Assembly: GCA_020634115.1 (NCBI GenBank)
Contig: JACKCH010000010.1
Coordinates: 62,001 to 126,000 of the forward strand
Length of the DNA stretch: 64,000 bases
Direction: 5' to 3'
From: Anaerolineaceae bacterium
Lineage (GTDB): Bacteria > Chloroflexota > Anaerolineae > Aggregatilineales > Phototrophicaceae
Shown: positions 26,801 through 35,380 of the stretch, one piece after another
Position numbering within the stretch: the first letter of the stretch is position 1
Layout of the letters: each line of letters opens with the position of its first letter
Notes under the pieces: model-generated
What the model was told of the DNA's origin: nothing
The model's input: only the letters and a program-made list of their open reading frames with translations
Database searches by the model: none
Translations under genes and position numbers: made by a program

Positions 26801-27724
26801 ATCACCAACCAGGAAAACGCGGCCTATTCTAAGGAAGAACTGACGAACCTGGCGCGTATCATCCGTCTGGAGCCGGGGCGCATCATGCAGCGGCAGTTCG
26901 AGCGCGAGATCAGGCCGAATGAGTTTATTTATATTCAGGAGATCGGATCGCCGGTATTTGACGAGCATAACGAGATTAAAGGCTGGCTGCTGATCCTGCG
27001 CGACATCACCGAAGAAAAAGCTCTGGAAGCTTACCGCGACGAAATCACACACATGATTGTCCACGACCTGCGCGGCCCGTTAGCTTCAATTGAAAGCGGA
27101 GTTCGGATCGTGGAGGAAAATCTACCGGAGTTGGAAAATAGTGATCTAATCCAGACGACCCTCCAGCTTTCCCGCAAGAGTGCCGAAGACCTCATGGAAC
27201 TGGTCAACACCATTCTGGATATTGCTAAGCTGGAAAACAAGCAGATGCCACTGGCACAGGAGCTGACCCTGGTACGGGAACTGTTCCAGTATGCGTATGA
27301 GGCCTTGCTCCCGGCGCTGCAAAAATCAGGGGTTGAGGTTTCGCTGGTTGTGCCGGAAGACCTGCCGCTGGTATACGTGGACGCCCGGCTAGTTCAGCGC
27401 GTGCTGGTGAACCTGTTAGAAAACGCCCGGCGCTTCACCCCTACAGGCGGCCACATTCAAATCTCTGCTGCCCGGCAGGATCGGCGGCGGATGCTCATTC
27501 TGGTTTCGGATACCGGGCCTGGTATTCCCGCGAGTGAACGGGAAAGTATTTTCGAGAAATACCGGCAGATTCGAGGCAGCCAACCGCAGCGTGGCGGCAA
27601 AGGCACCGGGCTGGGACTGACGTTCTGTAAACTGGTCGTTGAAGCGCACAGTGGGCGTATCTGGGTGGCGGATGATGGGCCACTGCCGGGCGCTTGTTTT
27701 GCCTTTACGCTTCCGATAGCCTGA
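23870..27724 (+). CDS. Large membrane sensor histidine kinase (multi-GAF, PAS, HisKA, HATPase)
   Basis: The 1284-residue protein begins with about eight membrane helices (residues 25-245), then four GAF-type sensory domains (roughly 275-410, 425-585, 595-755, 765-920) and a PAS domain (about 925-1050). It ends in a HisKA dimerisation domain with phospho-acceptor H1065 (HMIVHDLRGPL) and a HATPase domain with the N box NLLENARRFTP and the G boxes DTGPGIP and GGKGTGLGL. Multi-GAF kinases usually sense small ligands or redox state. No response regulator gene is next to it, so it is an orphan kinase. The membrane part carries no obvious ligand pocket. The start codon ATG 23870 fits the Met-Ser-Arg-Lys opening. 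Confidence 0.93.
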   Translation: MSRKAAHLSAPPPDTPSAAPSLIQRSLIIILSWLPAVLSLFGILVLMQQYQLDLSTLLIWLGCVGLLALYHILAGDARYHLWTWYLSVGLLMCWLTLGLPAALVLALVAPGVALGVWWCCAEFFSFPMLPQDRISAFVGIRSGIGVVFLLVAHGLYLLLKGQLPLTTITVSDILPLGSVFFIVALGLQILVTAYVNRQRSVNWRDDLWDGLIFIPVAALTPIILYQLGYILFLVVLLIIGLHTIRYRYIGKSDRHYREFQQKLNLLNTFAPRITPYQSESNGMQAVCQAALAVTHSQEAGVFLLDRVNQCFQLYASVDITPQGRYMLESTLLLPTQWPFIMADPSQQVRETLHEVTAPGGQPRRATALPLRHGGSLLGCLVINTAPDYTLPQTDLTLLIILANYAAGSLNSANVVQELESYVFETTHLLSLSRATANINLGNSDNFDYIAAAVSQMVNVQWVMLLLADNSGIPARILGQVRAEISHDAEQVLRLPEFLAFDNMTPSGMYVYRAEDESCSEGLQALMAQDGLDAVVLVPLTTQNALLGAIMLGTTENQKLTGREERLLEVVASQIAQHLQLAWLYQMTRQMLNQRGKQLTVIEEIARQISGSRDFNDIIYNVLNAAIQTTQASMAVLALVTDTGDYWTIIHYYDEQGQFQRKFAPQAKDTGTIGRAIRTGKTLLIVDNTQDPDYLTTPPARYSSSLVVPLYRDQMPVGALNVESIYPSFFTQEQAGFLHNLGEHALISIENARLLEKLNYQVETLRSLRELSLFLSSAVDTSSVIRAVLGAAMAILHSQNAVLYRYHKLTDQLVGQWSIWIQNSEADSGVMERVARQAILTEEIQAILNVDDQPALAGEDPLMYRSMIVVPIIRGDEITEVLCVAFSEPHFFQERDVSTLSWLASQTARHLENAMLHQQIRDASSRMKAILDTTRDGVILLDRNGSLAEANPAAEKLMGFDLSNHRQSRFTDLLNSVEITNQENAAYSKEELTNLARIIRLEPGRIMQRQFEREIRPNEFIYIQEIGSPVFDEHNEIKGWLLILRDITEEKALEAYRDEITHMIVHDLRGPLASIESGVRIVEENLPELENSDLIQTTLQLSRKSAEDLMELVNTILDIAKLENKQMPLAQELTLVRELFQYAYEALLPALQKSGVEVSLVVPEDLPLVYVDARLVQRVLVNLLENARRFTPTGGHIQISAARQDRRRMLILVSDTGPGIPASERESIFEKYRQIRGSQPQRGGKGTGLGLTFCKLVVEAHSGRIWVADDGPLPGACFAFTLPIA

Positions 27725-27979
27725 CACGACCGAGCCTCTCTCATCGTAATATCTCAATCACTGATTCGCCACGTTCTGCTCTTGTAAAAATCCCTCTGTT
27801 TTCAGTCCGTGTGGTATCCTCAATTCAGACGTGCATTTCGTTTTTTTGGATTGCTGGCATTTTAGCATCTTAGTTGGCTAGCATCTTAGCTTTTTAGACG
27901 TTCTGGCTAACCGGCTATCCAGCTAATGAACAACTGGCTGAAAAAGCATGGATACTGGTCGAGTAGGGAGACAAAGAAC

Positions 27980-28591
27980 GTGAAACGCGCAGTGATTTTT
28001 GATTACGGCGGCGTGTTGATGCAAACCGTAGACTACACGCCACGCCAACGCTGGGATCAGCGATTAGGATTGTCACCAGGCGGTGTTGAGCGAGTCGTGC
28101 ATGGCAGCACCAGTTGGGTGCAGGTGCAACAGGGTGTCATCACTCTGGAAGACTACTGGCAGGACATCGCGCAGCAGTTTAACCTGGACGATTCTGCCTT
28201 GCGCGAATTGGCACACGACTTTTACGATGGGGATCGGCTTGACCGCGATCTGATCCACTATATTCACGAACTGCGGGCGGCAGATTACCCGGTGGCGCTG
28301 TTGAGTAACGCCCCGGCAAAGTTGGCGAGTGATCTTCAGACACTGGGTATCGTCCACCTGTTTAACCCCCTGGTGATTTCCGCGCATATTGGCGTCATGA
28401 AGCCTGACCCCCGTGCTTTCCAGACGGTGCTGACGCAGTTAGGACGCCCGGCGACGGAAACCGTTTTTGTGGATGATATGCTGGCGAACGTTGAAGCCGC
28501 CACCGCGCTGGGCATACACGGCATTCATTACCAGGCGGGCATGGATTTACGGGCGACGCTGCAACCACTGATCGGTTTCCCGATGGAATAG
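27980..28591 (+). CDS. HAD-like hydrolase (subfamily IA)
   Basis: The GTG at 27980 is chosen because AGGGAG lies just upstream and the protein then starts at the first strand (MKRAVIFDYGGVLM). The 203-residue enzyme shows motif I DYGGVL, motif II LLSNAPAKL, motif III KPDPRAF and motif IV FVDDMLANVEAA, which define HAD hydrolases of the epoxide-hydrolase-N-terminal/phosphatase-like group. The second Asp of the usual DxD is Gly, as in many members of this subgroup. The substrate is probably a phosphorylated metabolite. It follows the kinase by a 255-base gap that holds several short GCTAGC-like repeats. Confidence 0.9.
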   Translation: MKRAVIFDYGGVLMQTVDYTPRQRWDQRLGLSPGGVERVVHGSTSWVQVQQGVITLEDYWQDIAQQFNLDDSALRELAHDFYDGDRLDRDLIHYIHELRAADYPVALLSNAPAKLASDLQTLGIVHLFNPLVISAHIGVMKPDPRAFQTVLTQLGRPATETVFVDDMLANVEAATALGIHGIHYQAGMDLRATLQPLIGFPME

Positions 28592-28660
28592 CTGTATATT
28601 TGCCTGGAATATGCTAATATGCTGATAGTTGCCGGGTGGACTCATTGAGGAGGAATACCA

Positions 28661-29074
28661 GTGGTTATCTATCTCGCTCAGACTTCCATTTCATTCGACC
28701 AGATCATCGCCGCACTGGGGCCGCGCAGTGGCATTGACCTGGTGTGGGACATTATGCTCTACCTGATTTTCTTTCTGGCCTTCATCAGTATGCTGCGCGG
28801 GTCGGATAAGCAGGTTCTCCCCACGATTCTGATGGCAATCGTGGCTGGGTCAGCCGTGATCGCCAAGTTGAACATTCTCAACCCGAAAGCCAGCGGTAAT
28901 GTTGGCTCGGAAGGCGTATTACTGCTGATAATCAATGCCTCTATGTTTTTCCTGCCGTTGATCGTTGTGGGGATTGCGGATAAAAAGAGCAAAGCCCGGC
29001 CAACGGCCATTATCGGCGCGGTGATCGGGGCGGTCTATTTCTTCGGGTTCTGGTTCGTTGTGATGCGCGGCTGA
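28661..29074 (+). CDS. Small integral membrane protein (137 aa, unknown)
   Basis: The GTG start at 28661 follows a strong GAGGAGG Shine-Dalgarno. The 137-residue protein has four hydrophobic helices with short charged loops (about residues 25-45, 52-70, 85-103, 113-135). I do not recognise a family and see no motif. It is followed by a good terminator (29103-29134) and ends a two-gene plus-strand group with the HAD hydrolase. Confidence 0.78.
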   Translation: MVIYLAQTSISFDQIIAALGPRSGIDLVWDIMLYLIFFLAFISMLRGSDKQVLPTILMAIVAGSAVIAKLNILNPKASGNVGSEGVLLLIINASMFFLPLIVVGIADKKSKARPTAIIGAVIGAVYFFGFWFVVMRG

Positions 29075-29102
29075 TCCAGTGTGCATGGCCTTGAATGGAT
29101 AT

Positions 29103-29134
29103 ACAGGCGGTCTTCGTGGCCGCCTGTTTGTTTT
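29103..29134 (+). terminator. Terminator of the small membrane protein gene
   Basis: ACAGGCGG (29103-29110) pairs with CCGCCTGT (29120-29127) around a 9-base loop, followed by TTGTTTT. It lies 29 bases after the stop codon of the upstream gene. Confidence 0.85.
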
Positions 29135-29140
29135 GGGCAA

Positions 29141-29309
29141 TAAAAACGCGCCTGGATAGCGCGTTATACGGCAGGGATAAGTGGACGTGCGCCGTACTGC
29201 CCGGCGGTCTTCAAATGCCTTCTTCAAGCGGATTTTCACGTTGTGCCTAGCGCCTTCGCGCTACTCGTCCGCCAGCATCCGAATCGAATCTGATTCACGC
29301 CCTTTATTG
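29141..29309 (-). ncRNA. Candidate structured small RNA (minus strand)
   Basis: Between two convergent genes the minus strand carries an extended -10 promoter (TGGTATAAT, 29316-29324), a series of hairpins, and a terminator, all consistent with a transcript of about 170 nt. Going 5' to 3', the hairpins are TCCGC/GCGGA (29268-29272 with 29228-29232) enclosing TAGCGC-GAAG-GCGCTA (29248-29263), then TACGGC/GCCGTA (29191-29196 with 29067-29072 offset: 29167-29172). The terminator is AACGCGC/GCGCGTT (29145-29165) with a T run. An open frame in it has an internal stop, so it is probably not coding. I do not recognise the RNA class. Confidence 0.42.
29145..29165 (-). terminator. Terminator of the candidate minus-strand RNA
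   Basis: On the minus strand AACGCGC pairs with GCGCGTT around a 7-base loop, and TTTTTATT follows. No minus-strand protein gene ends here, which supports an independent small RNA. Confidence 0.6.
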
Positions 29310-29315
29310 ATATTC

Positions 29316-29324
29316 ATTATACCA
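29316..29324 (-). promoter_or_regulatory. Extended -10 promoter of the candidate RNA
   Basis: The minus strand reads TGGTATAAT, a perfect TATAAT box with the TGn extension, which compensates for a poor -35. The same nine bases precede the Ser/Thr kinase gene at 60689-60697. Confidence 0.5.
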
Positions 29325-29359
29325 TACATGCTGTGTGAAATGAGAACACGATGCTTTTC

Positions 29360-29425
29360 CGGCCACTGGCTGTTGGTCGCTAGCTGGTTAGCACTTTAGG
29401 CTATCAGTCTAACCAACTAGCGGGC
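29360..29425. repeat. Repeat family C (GCTGGTTAGC-like), copy 1
   Basis: This stretch shares the exact 16-mer at 29383-29398 with the reverse complement of 58364-58379, plus neighbouring similar blocks. It is made of short variants of the words GCTGGTTAG and CTAACCA. Related words recur at 22650-22715, 27855-27925 and 56250-56275. Confidence 0.6.
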
Positions 29426-29502
29426 TATCTCTTCCTGACCGCAGACGGCTGAAAGCTGATCGCTGATGACTCGATTCCGCTGCATATCAGGTAGAGTGTA
29501 TG

Positions 29503-30693
29503 TTACTCCGCATAGACGCTGGTATCCGGGTGGAAGGCTGACCAGGCGAACCAGAAGTGCGGCGCGGCACTCAACTGGCGCAACTGGCTGCCGGACAGTT
29601 CGCCCGCGACAGCCGTACCGAAGGCATTCCAGGTACTGCCCGTTTCCGCGTCGTGAATCACTCCGTTTTCATCGGCTGTGAAGGTCAGTGTCTGGCCGTC
29701 CAGCGCCCGGCTGAACAGCGCTGCCGTGCCAATGTCCTGGGCATTATCCATCACGGTATCGCCCAGGGCGCTTTTGACCCCCGGCTGCCAGAACGCCACG
29801 ATGTCCTGTTCCCCGACGGTATCGTCAATCACGAATGTCTGCGCCAACACGGAGAAGGGGTACGCGACAGGCTGACCGCCGATCACCCCGGCCAGCACCC
29901 GTTCCAGGGCGGGTAGGCGGTCATCAATCTCGCTGGTAAAGAAGCTGTAGGGGCGGCTACGGGTGTCATAGTCGGGGTATGGATTGATGCCGTAATCGCG
30001 CCCGAAGGTGGTGTCACGAGTCAGCACCTGCCCGTCTGGGTACTGTGCGGCAAACTGGCTGAACCCGACCACCTGCGACGGAATCAGTTCAAGCTGCGTG
30101 CCGGTATACGCCCCGACAATGCCTTCCCCGGTGAACTGCTGCCACCAGCTTTGGGTCTGGTCGTCCCACATAATCAGGTCGCTGTTACGCAGGTTGCCGG
30201 TCGTGCCGAAGGCCAACACACTATCCCCAACATGTCGGTCAAACACCAGCGAACTATTGCACAGCGGGCAGAACGTGACAGCCACCGGCACATCGCCTAA
30301 CGTATCATTGACGATTTCGTGCCAGATGAGGATCGCCAGCGGGTAGGCCCGCGCTTCGTCGTTAATCTCAACGGCAATCACTGGCGATTCATCCACCAGC
30401 CAGGACTGCGCATCCACGATGCTCTCGAAGGTCGGGTCGGGCAGGCCGGGGAATCCCAGTGGTGGGATTCCGTTGGGGGGTGGGCCGCCGGAAAGCACTT
30501 CGCTGTAGTCAATGCTCGTCTGGCAAAAATCCGTTTTGTCCCAGAAATTCAGGTTGCGTGGTTGGTTTTCCAGGCCACCAAATGGGTTATCACATGATAA
30601 TTGGGCGTGTACGGCTTGGGCGGTCAGGGCAGATAATGCCAGGCCACCCAACAGCAGCACCAGTACCCCGGATAGAATGCGTCGATACAACAT
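29503..30693 (-). CDS. DUF3179 domain protein, exported
   Basis: Start ATG 30693 is preceded by AAGGAGG, giving 396 residues instead of a longer version from 30783. An N-terminal signal peptide (about residues 1-30) is followed by a DUF3179 domain. The family hallmark VTFCPLCNSSLVFDR (about residues 150-165) holds two Cys that could form a disulfide or bind a ligand. WHEIVND before it and FTGEGIVGAYTG after it are also typical. DUF3179 proteins are extracytoplasmic and common in Chloroflexota and other bacteria; their function is unknown. The gene runs opposite to the MFS exporter with a 200-base gap. Confidence 0.9.
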   Translation of the reverse strand: MLYRRILSGVLVLLLGGLALSALTAQAVHAQLSCDNPFGGLENQPRNLNFWDKTDFCQTSIDYSEVLSGGPPPNGIPPLGFPGLPDPTFESIVDAQSWLVDESPVIAVEINDEARAYPLAILIWHEIVNDTLGDVPVAVTFCPLCNSSLVFDRHVGDSVLAFGTTGNLRNSDLIMWDDQTQSWWQQFTGEGIVGAYTGTQLELIPSQVVGFSQFAAQYPDGQVLTRDTTFGRDYGINPYPDYDTRSRPYSFFTSEIDDRLPALERVLAGVIGGQPVAYPFSVLAQTFVIDDTVGEQDIVAFWQPGVKSALGDTVMDNAQDIGTAALFSRALDGQTLTFTADENGVIHDAETGSTWNAFGTAVAGELSGSQLRQLSAAPHFWFAWSAFHPDTSVYAE

Positions 30694-30832
30694 GAACTCC
30701 TCCTTAAACACTTCACGCAAGCGATAGAAAGCCCCTTGCGCTTCAGAAGTTTCCCTCCTGGCGATTCTTACAGCCCTCCGCACAGCCTTTAGAATCCCCT
30801 AATGTGAACGAACCAATTATGATCGGAGGATA

Positions 30833-30861
30833 TTGACACCGTTCCCTGAAAACGTGATGAT
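30833..30861 (+). promoter_or_regulatory. Probable promoter of the MFS exporter gene
   Basis: TTGACA (30833-30838) is perfect for a -35 box. With a 17-base spacer the -10 would be GATGAT (30856-30861), a 4/6 match. The start codon is 33 bases further on. Confidence 0.4.
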
Positions 30862-30893
30862 AGCGGCGTCCACGTACACACAATGGAAATCAC

Positions 30894-32183
30894 ATGATAG
30901 GGAATCTGCCGCGTAGTCGTCTGTTCTGGGCCGTGAGCAGCGGCCACATGGTCAACGATATTTTCATGAGTATGGGGCCGGTGCTGCTGGCCTTTATGAG
31001 CGTCTACATCCTGCCCATCAGCCATACGCAGATTGGGCTGGCGGTGGGGTTATCCCAGTTGATGGGGGCGTTAAGCCAACCGCTGTTTGGGTGGCTTGCA
31101 GATCGCAACGGCGGGCGCTGGTTAGGCGCGGGGGGCGTGGCCTGGACGGGGTCACTGCTGCTGCTTGCGCTGTTCGCCGCGCAGCAAACCGGGCAGTTCT
31201 GGTTGATGGTGATTCCTTTCGCCGCGATGGCACTGGGCAGCGGGGCGTTTCACCCGGTTGGGGCGATGTACGCTTCCGAAAGTGATCCTCATCACGCCGC
31301 CCGTGATACATCCATTTTCTTTTTCATGGGACAGTCGGGGCTGGCGCTGGGGCCTGCCCTGGTGGGGGCGCTGCTGAATAGTACGCTCATGCAGAATAAT
31401 GTTCTCGCCAACAATGGCCTGAATCTGCCGTTTCCCAGCCTGGGCTTTATCCAGGGCAGTATCAGCCCGGTATACTTCATCGGACTGCTGCTCGTCCCGG
31501 TTTCAATCTTTATGGTGCTGGCACTGCCATCCGGCCACACTCACCGGCAGGCTCGTTCCCAGGCCACGACCAGCGCGGCACAGACCGCCCGCCGGGGACG
31601 TGTCGCCTACAAGCCGATTCTGCTCTTGATTGTTCTCGTGACGCTGCGCAGTCTGGCGCAGCCCGGTTCGGTGGCGTTTATCCCAGTGTTGTTCCAGCAA
31701 AAAGGATGGAATGCGGCGCAATATGGCCTGATTTCCAGTTCATTCTGGTTGGCTTCCGGGCTGGCCGGGATTTACATCGGTTCACTGGCGGATCGCTTCC
31801 AGCGGCGTTACGTGATCGCCATCACTCTGGTACTATCCGGGCCTGCGTTTTTCCTGCTGCCGGGCATGGATGGCCTGCTCGCGTTTGCCTTCGCCATCGC
31901 CGCTGGGGGACTAAGCGGCGCGACTCATAGCCTGATCGTGGTGTTGGGGCAGGAACTCCTGCCGTTGGGCAAAGCGATGGCTTCCGGTATCGCGCTCGGC
32001 TTCATTTTTGCAACCGGGGCGATTGGTACGCTAGTGATCGGTAATCTTTCCGATGTACTGGGTGTCGAAACAGCTTTCCATTTGGTGGCAGTATCCATTG
32101 TGGTAGCCGGTGTGCTGGCGTTCGGGTTGCCCGCCGGGCGAAGAGTCCCTGCGCCTGTCGCGCCCCAGCCTGCGACCAGCTAA
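30894..32183 (+). CDS. MFS transporter, fosmidomycin-resistance (Fsr)-like
   Basis: The 429-residue protein has twelve predicted membrane helices and the Fsr-type opening SSGHMVNDIFMSMGP (about residues 15-29). The MFS A-like motif GWLADRNGG lies after helix 2 and GSLADRFQRR after helix 8. GSGAFHPVGAMYAS (about 114-127) is typical of this subgroup, whose E. coli member exports fosmidomycin; others export unknown compounds. The gene has its own promoter candidate and no partner. The C-terminal tail is short and Pro-rich. Substrate cannot be predicted. Confidence 0.9.
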   Translation: MIGNLPRSRLFWAVSSGHMVNDIFMSMGPVLLAFMSVYILPISHTQIGLAVGLSQLMGALSQPLFGWLADRNGGRWLGAGGVAWTGSLLLLALFAAQQTGQFWLMVIPFAAMALGSGAFHPVGAMYASESDPHHAARDTSIFFFMGQSGLALGPALVGALLNSTLMQNNVLANNGLNLPFPSLGFIQGSISPVYFIGLLLVPVSIFMVLALPSGHTHRQARSQATTSAAQTARRGRVAYKPILLLIVLVTLRSLAQPGSVAFIPVLFQQKGWNAAQYGLISSSFWLASGLAGIYIGSLADRFQRRYVIAITLVLSGPAFFLLPGMDGLLAFAFAIAAGGLSGATHSLIVVLGQELLPLGKAMASGIALGFIFATGAIGTLVIGNLSDVLGVETAFHLVAVSIVVAGVLAFGLPAGRRVPAPVAPQPATS

Positions 32184-32257
32184 AACACACTTCCTGCATA
32201 TTCAATCAGCCCCAAGGTAGGCGTCGTCATTCTTGGTAAGTCTGCGGGCGTTTGAAA

Positions 32258-32300
32258 CCCGCCCCTACACCTGAAAACAGGGGCGCATTGTAGGGGCGGG
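32258..32300. repeat. Repeat family B palindrome, intergenic
   Basis: CCCGCCCCTACA (32258-32269) and TGTAGGGGCGGG (32289-32300) are exact 12-base arms. A shorter inner hairpin and a flanking GGGCGTTTGAAAC extend it. It lies between convergent genes and may also act as a transcription stop. Confidence 0.85.
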
Positions 32301-32386
32301 CGTCAAGTGAAGTCTCAAAAGAAATCCACCAAATCCGACAGGAGAGACATGTCTCGCCCGCGTTGAAATAGTGGTTTATAGCTGCC

Positions 32387-33280
32387 TTATTCCCCTGGAT
32401 CGAAATGCGCGTAGTGGAGAGTTGTCCAGGGGATACCGTCAAAGATCATCTGCCAGTTCTTGCCCTCGGCGTCCGGGCCGATGACCAGCGCGAATTCGCC
32501 TGATACTAGCCGGTAGAGCGCCACATCTCCGAATGTCTTTAGGAGCGTGTTGGATGCCGGAGGTGGCGCATTCTGGTAAGGGGCGAGGTCGGCCTGGGTG
32601 ATGCTGAATAGAAACACCCCCTGTGAGTCATTGTTGACGCGATAGACGTGCATGGCAGGAGCGCCGCTGCTATCCGTGCCGGAGTAAGCCACCGCCAGTA
32701 GATCACCCTGATTCCAGTTGAGGCGGTTATCGGGCGGAAGCGGGACAGGATTATCGGAAACGGTATCCCTGACCACACAGCCCGGTGCGAGAAAGTCCGC
32801 CATATCGAATCGGGTACGAATAACCGGTGTAGGGGCGCTGGCGCGAATCCGGCTGTATTCGGAGTTAGGCGCGGGGCCAACCACCGCCCCATAGGTGATG
32901 TCGTATACCTCCAACCAGGCAATGTCGTCGAAGGCTGTTCCAAGGGTGAAGGAATAAAAGTCGGTAAATGATGCGTATACTTCCGGGATACTGTAATATC
33001 GGACGGAGATCACACTGCCATCGTTACGCCGGGCCACCGCCGCTGTCCAATCATTACCACTTCCGTCATCATCCGTATCAGGAATAAAAAAGACAATCAT
33101 GGATGCCGTATCATATGGAGATGGGCAGGGTAACGGATCAATACCATTTGGGGATGGCACTGGCGCAGGGGGCGAATAGGGTTGGGTAAACCCCGACCCA
33201 GCCAGACTGATCGAAATCCACATGGAAATCAGCAGTACCAGGACAACCAGGGTTACAACGGCGATTCTCAGACTACGCAT
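32387..33280 (-). CDS. Secreted or membrane-anchored hypothetical protein (297 aa)
   Basis: The N-terminal hydrophobic helix (residues 7-29) works as an uncleaved anchor or signal peptide. The remaining 265 residues are extracytoplasmic and beta-rich, with Pro-rich linkers (SPPAPVPSPNG near residue 37) and a possible Cys pair (C52 and C163 or so). I see no catalytic motif and do not recognise the family. The WXXGDLLAVAYSG and YRLVSGEFALVIG stretches look like strands of a beta domain. It stands alone, oriented opposite to the transporter gene. Confidence 0.75.
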   Translation of the reverse strand: MRSLRIAVVTLVVLVLLISMWISISLAGSGFTQPYSPPAPVPSPNGIDPLPCPSPYDTASMIVFFIPDTDDDGSGNDWTAAVARRNDGSVISVRYYSIPEVYASFTDFYSFTLGTAFDDIAWLEVYDITYGAVVGPAPNSEYSRIRASAPTPVIRTRFDMADFLAPGCVVRDTVSDNPVPLPPDNRLNWNQGDLLAVAYSGTDSSGAPAMHVYRVNNDSQGVFLFSITQADLAPYQNAPPPASNTLLKTFGDVALYRLVSGEFALVIGPDAEGKNWQMIFDGIPWTTLHYAHFDPGE

Positions 33281-33355
33281 AGCAGAACCCTCATGGGAAT
33301 GGACAACGGGTGATGATGGCTTATATTACCCTCCACACCCCAAAATGTGTGTCGG

Positions 33356-33374
33356 GGCGGGTTTCAAACCTGCC
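33356..33374. repeat. Repeat family B-like palindrome, degenerate
   Basis: GGCGGGTTT (33356-33364) and AAACCTGCC (33366-33374) pair with one mismatch around a single C. It resembles the GGGTTTnAAACCC variants of family B and lies between two minus-strand genes. Confidence 0.55.
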
Positions 33375-33421
33375 TGCAAATTTCTCGAATGACTTCTACA
33401 TACTAAAAACTGACGACACCA

Positions 33422-35380
33422 TCACACTGGCAGCGTGAAAGTAAAGGTCGTGCCGGTTCCGACTTCACTCATGACGGCGATCTGGCCGCCGTGCATTTCC
33501 ACATACTCCTTCACGATAGACAATCCCAGCCCGGTGCCGGAATAGTTGCGTACATTGCGCCCCCGGAAGAATGGTTCAAAAACACGGGGTATGTCCTCCT
33601 CCGGGATGCCAATACCCTCATCCTGAATATGGAATATCCAGAAATCCGATTTCTGGGTGATTGTGATATGGATATCCGTATGGTCTGGCGAATACCGCAG
33701 CGCATTTACCAGCAGTTTAGCGAATATGTGGTCGAGCAGTTCGGAATCCGCCCGCACCAGCCCGGTATCCCCGGTGATGATGAACTCGTGCTGGTGGTTA
33801 TCTGCTACTTTGAGGGTCTCAATGACCGATTGGCAGAAAGGACAGATGTCAATCTCCTGCGGTGCGAAGGGGGTCTTTCCTGCCTGGCTTTTGTTAAAGC
33901 GAAGCGCATCCTCCATCAGGTCTACCATCCGCCCAATCTGCTGTTGTATCGTGCCTAATTTTTCCAGCACACGCTCCGGTGGCAATCGGTCAAGATAGTG
34001 GGTAACCAGGTCTATGGACGTATTCATCACGGAAAGTGGCGTGCGAAACTCATGTGACATCAGGGAGATGAACCGGTCTTTGATCTCCCGCATTTCGCGT
34101 TCCTTCTCAAGCTCGGTTTCAAGATGCAGCGCATAGATCCGCTGGTTTTCCAATTCAACCCGGTGGGACATCACCTGCCCGATACTCAACTGCTGCCCGT
34201 CCGAAAGCCGCATGTTCGCCCAGGACATATCCAGGACTTCCCCGCTGCGAGTATGGGTTTTGAAGTCATACCACTCGCCATCGGCGGCGGTGATATAATC
34301 CAGCGCCCGCTGTCGCGCTGCGGGATCCGGGTAGAATTCCGACAAAATATCCGGGTGGGTATGCACTTCGTCCAACGACCAGCCCAATACATCTTCCCAC
34401 TGCCGATTGACATACTCACTGCGGCGGTGTTCGTCTAGCTGGGCCACCAGCACCGGGATATTTTCCAGGATCGTGGAAAGCATCTCTTCCCGTTTCGCTA
34501 GTTTTTGTTGGGCCTCAATCAGCGGGGTAATATCCCGCCCGACGGCCTGAATTTCAACGACTTTGCCAGTTTCATCCATAATGCCGTAATCAATCCACTG
34601 AATCCAGCGTTTTTCACCGTTAGCGGAGCGCATGTGGAAAACACGCACATCAGGGGCTGGATTTTCCAACACCTGCCGGATTCGGACCATGATGGATTCT
34701 GTCTCAGAGTCGGGATTCAGTGCCAGAAAGCTTTTGCCAACGATTGCTTCGGGTCGTTTGTCAAAAAAACGACCGTAGGCATCATTTGAATAGGTCAGGA
34801 CGGTGTCAGGGGTATAGCGGCAAACAAGGTCAATCTGGCTTTCGATCAGGCCGCGATAGAGCTGCTCGCTGAGGTGATGCTGGTGTTCCAACCGTTTGCG
34901 CTCGGTGATATCCCGCATAAAGCTGGCGATCCGGCCATCCTTGAACCGGATGCTATTGACCTCAATATTCAAGATATGGCCGTCTTTGTGGCGGTGACAG
35001 ACTTCAGTGATGATGGAGATGTCATCCCGGATGATCTGCTCGGCGAATTCCTGCATCTGCTCTGACTGTGTGGTGGGTGTTGCAACGTTCAAGTCGAAAA
35101 CTGTCTTTTGTAACAGTTCCTCACGGCTGTAGCCCACCATCTCACAGTATACCTGGTTGGCATCCAGGATGCGCCCGGTGAGGTCTCCCAGAAGGTAGCC
35201 ATCGAAAATGGCATTCAGGATACGCTCGCTTTCCTCGAAAGTCCGTTTAGTAGGCTGTGCCGCAGAACTCCCCTCAACCTGGTCTGCATAAGTGCAGAGC
35301 AGGGCTTCCAGACTACATCCCTGCGCCTGGGCAATTCTTTCTAATCGTTTTTGTAGTTGAGGTGATAAACTACTGTCCAT
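33422..35380 (-). CDS. Multi-PAS sensor histidine kinase (652 aa)
   Basis: This soluble kinase has an N-terminal helical segment (residues 1-40, LQKRLERIAQAQGCSLEALL) that resembles a ribbon-helix-helix motif. Three PAS domains follow (about 48-160, 165-285, 290-400), then a coiled coil. The HisKA domain has phospho-acceptor H443 (ISLMSHEFRTPLS) and the HATPase domain has DEGIGIPEEDIPRVFEPF and GTGLGLSIV. The PAS domains carry no visible Cys or heme-ligand pattern, so the signal is unknown. No receiver domain or response regulator is nearby. It lies downstream of the 36124 kinase and the methyltransferase in the same direction, but after a 137-base gap. Confidence 0.93.
   Translation of the reverse strand: MDSSLSPQLQKRLERIAQAQGCSLEALLCTYADQVEGSSAAQPTKRTFEESERILNAIFDGYLLGDLTGRILDANQVYCEMVGYSREELLQKTVFDLNVATPTTQSEQMQEFAEQIIRDDISIITEVCHRHKDGHILNIEVNSIRFKDGRIASFMRDITERKRLEHQHHLSEQLYRGLIESQIDLVCRYTPDTVLTYSNDAYGRFFDKRPEAIVGKSFLALNPDSETESIMVRIRQVLENPAPDVRVFHMRSANGEKRWIQWIDYGIMDETGKVVEIQAVGRDITPLIEAQQKLAKREEMLSTILENIPVLVAQLDEHRRSEYVNRQWEDVLGWSLDEVHTHPDILSEFYPDPAARQRALDYITAADGEWYDFKTHTRSGEVLDMSWANMRLSDGQQLSIGQVMSHRVELENQRIYALHLETELEKEREMREIKDRFISLMSHEFRTPLSVMNTSIDLVTHYLDRLPPERVLEKLGTIQQQIGRMVDLMEDALRFNKSQAGKTPFAPQEIDICPFCQSVIETLKVADNHQHEFIITGDTGLVRADSELLDHIFAKLLVNALRYSPDHTDIHITITQKSDFWIFHIQDEGIGIPEEDIPRVFEPFFRGRNVRNYSGTGLGLSIVKEYVEMHGGQIAVMSEVGTGTTFTFTLPV

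Noticed and set aside
30587..30600. TTATCACATGATAA palindrome
   Set aside because: It lies within the DUF3179 coding sequence, so a regulatory role is unlikely.
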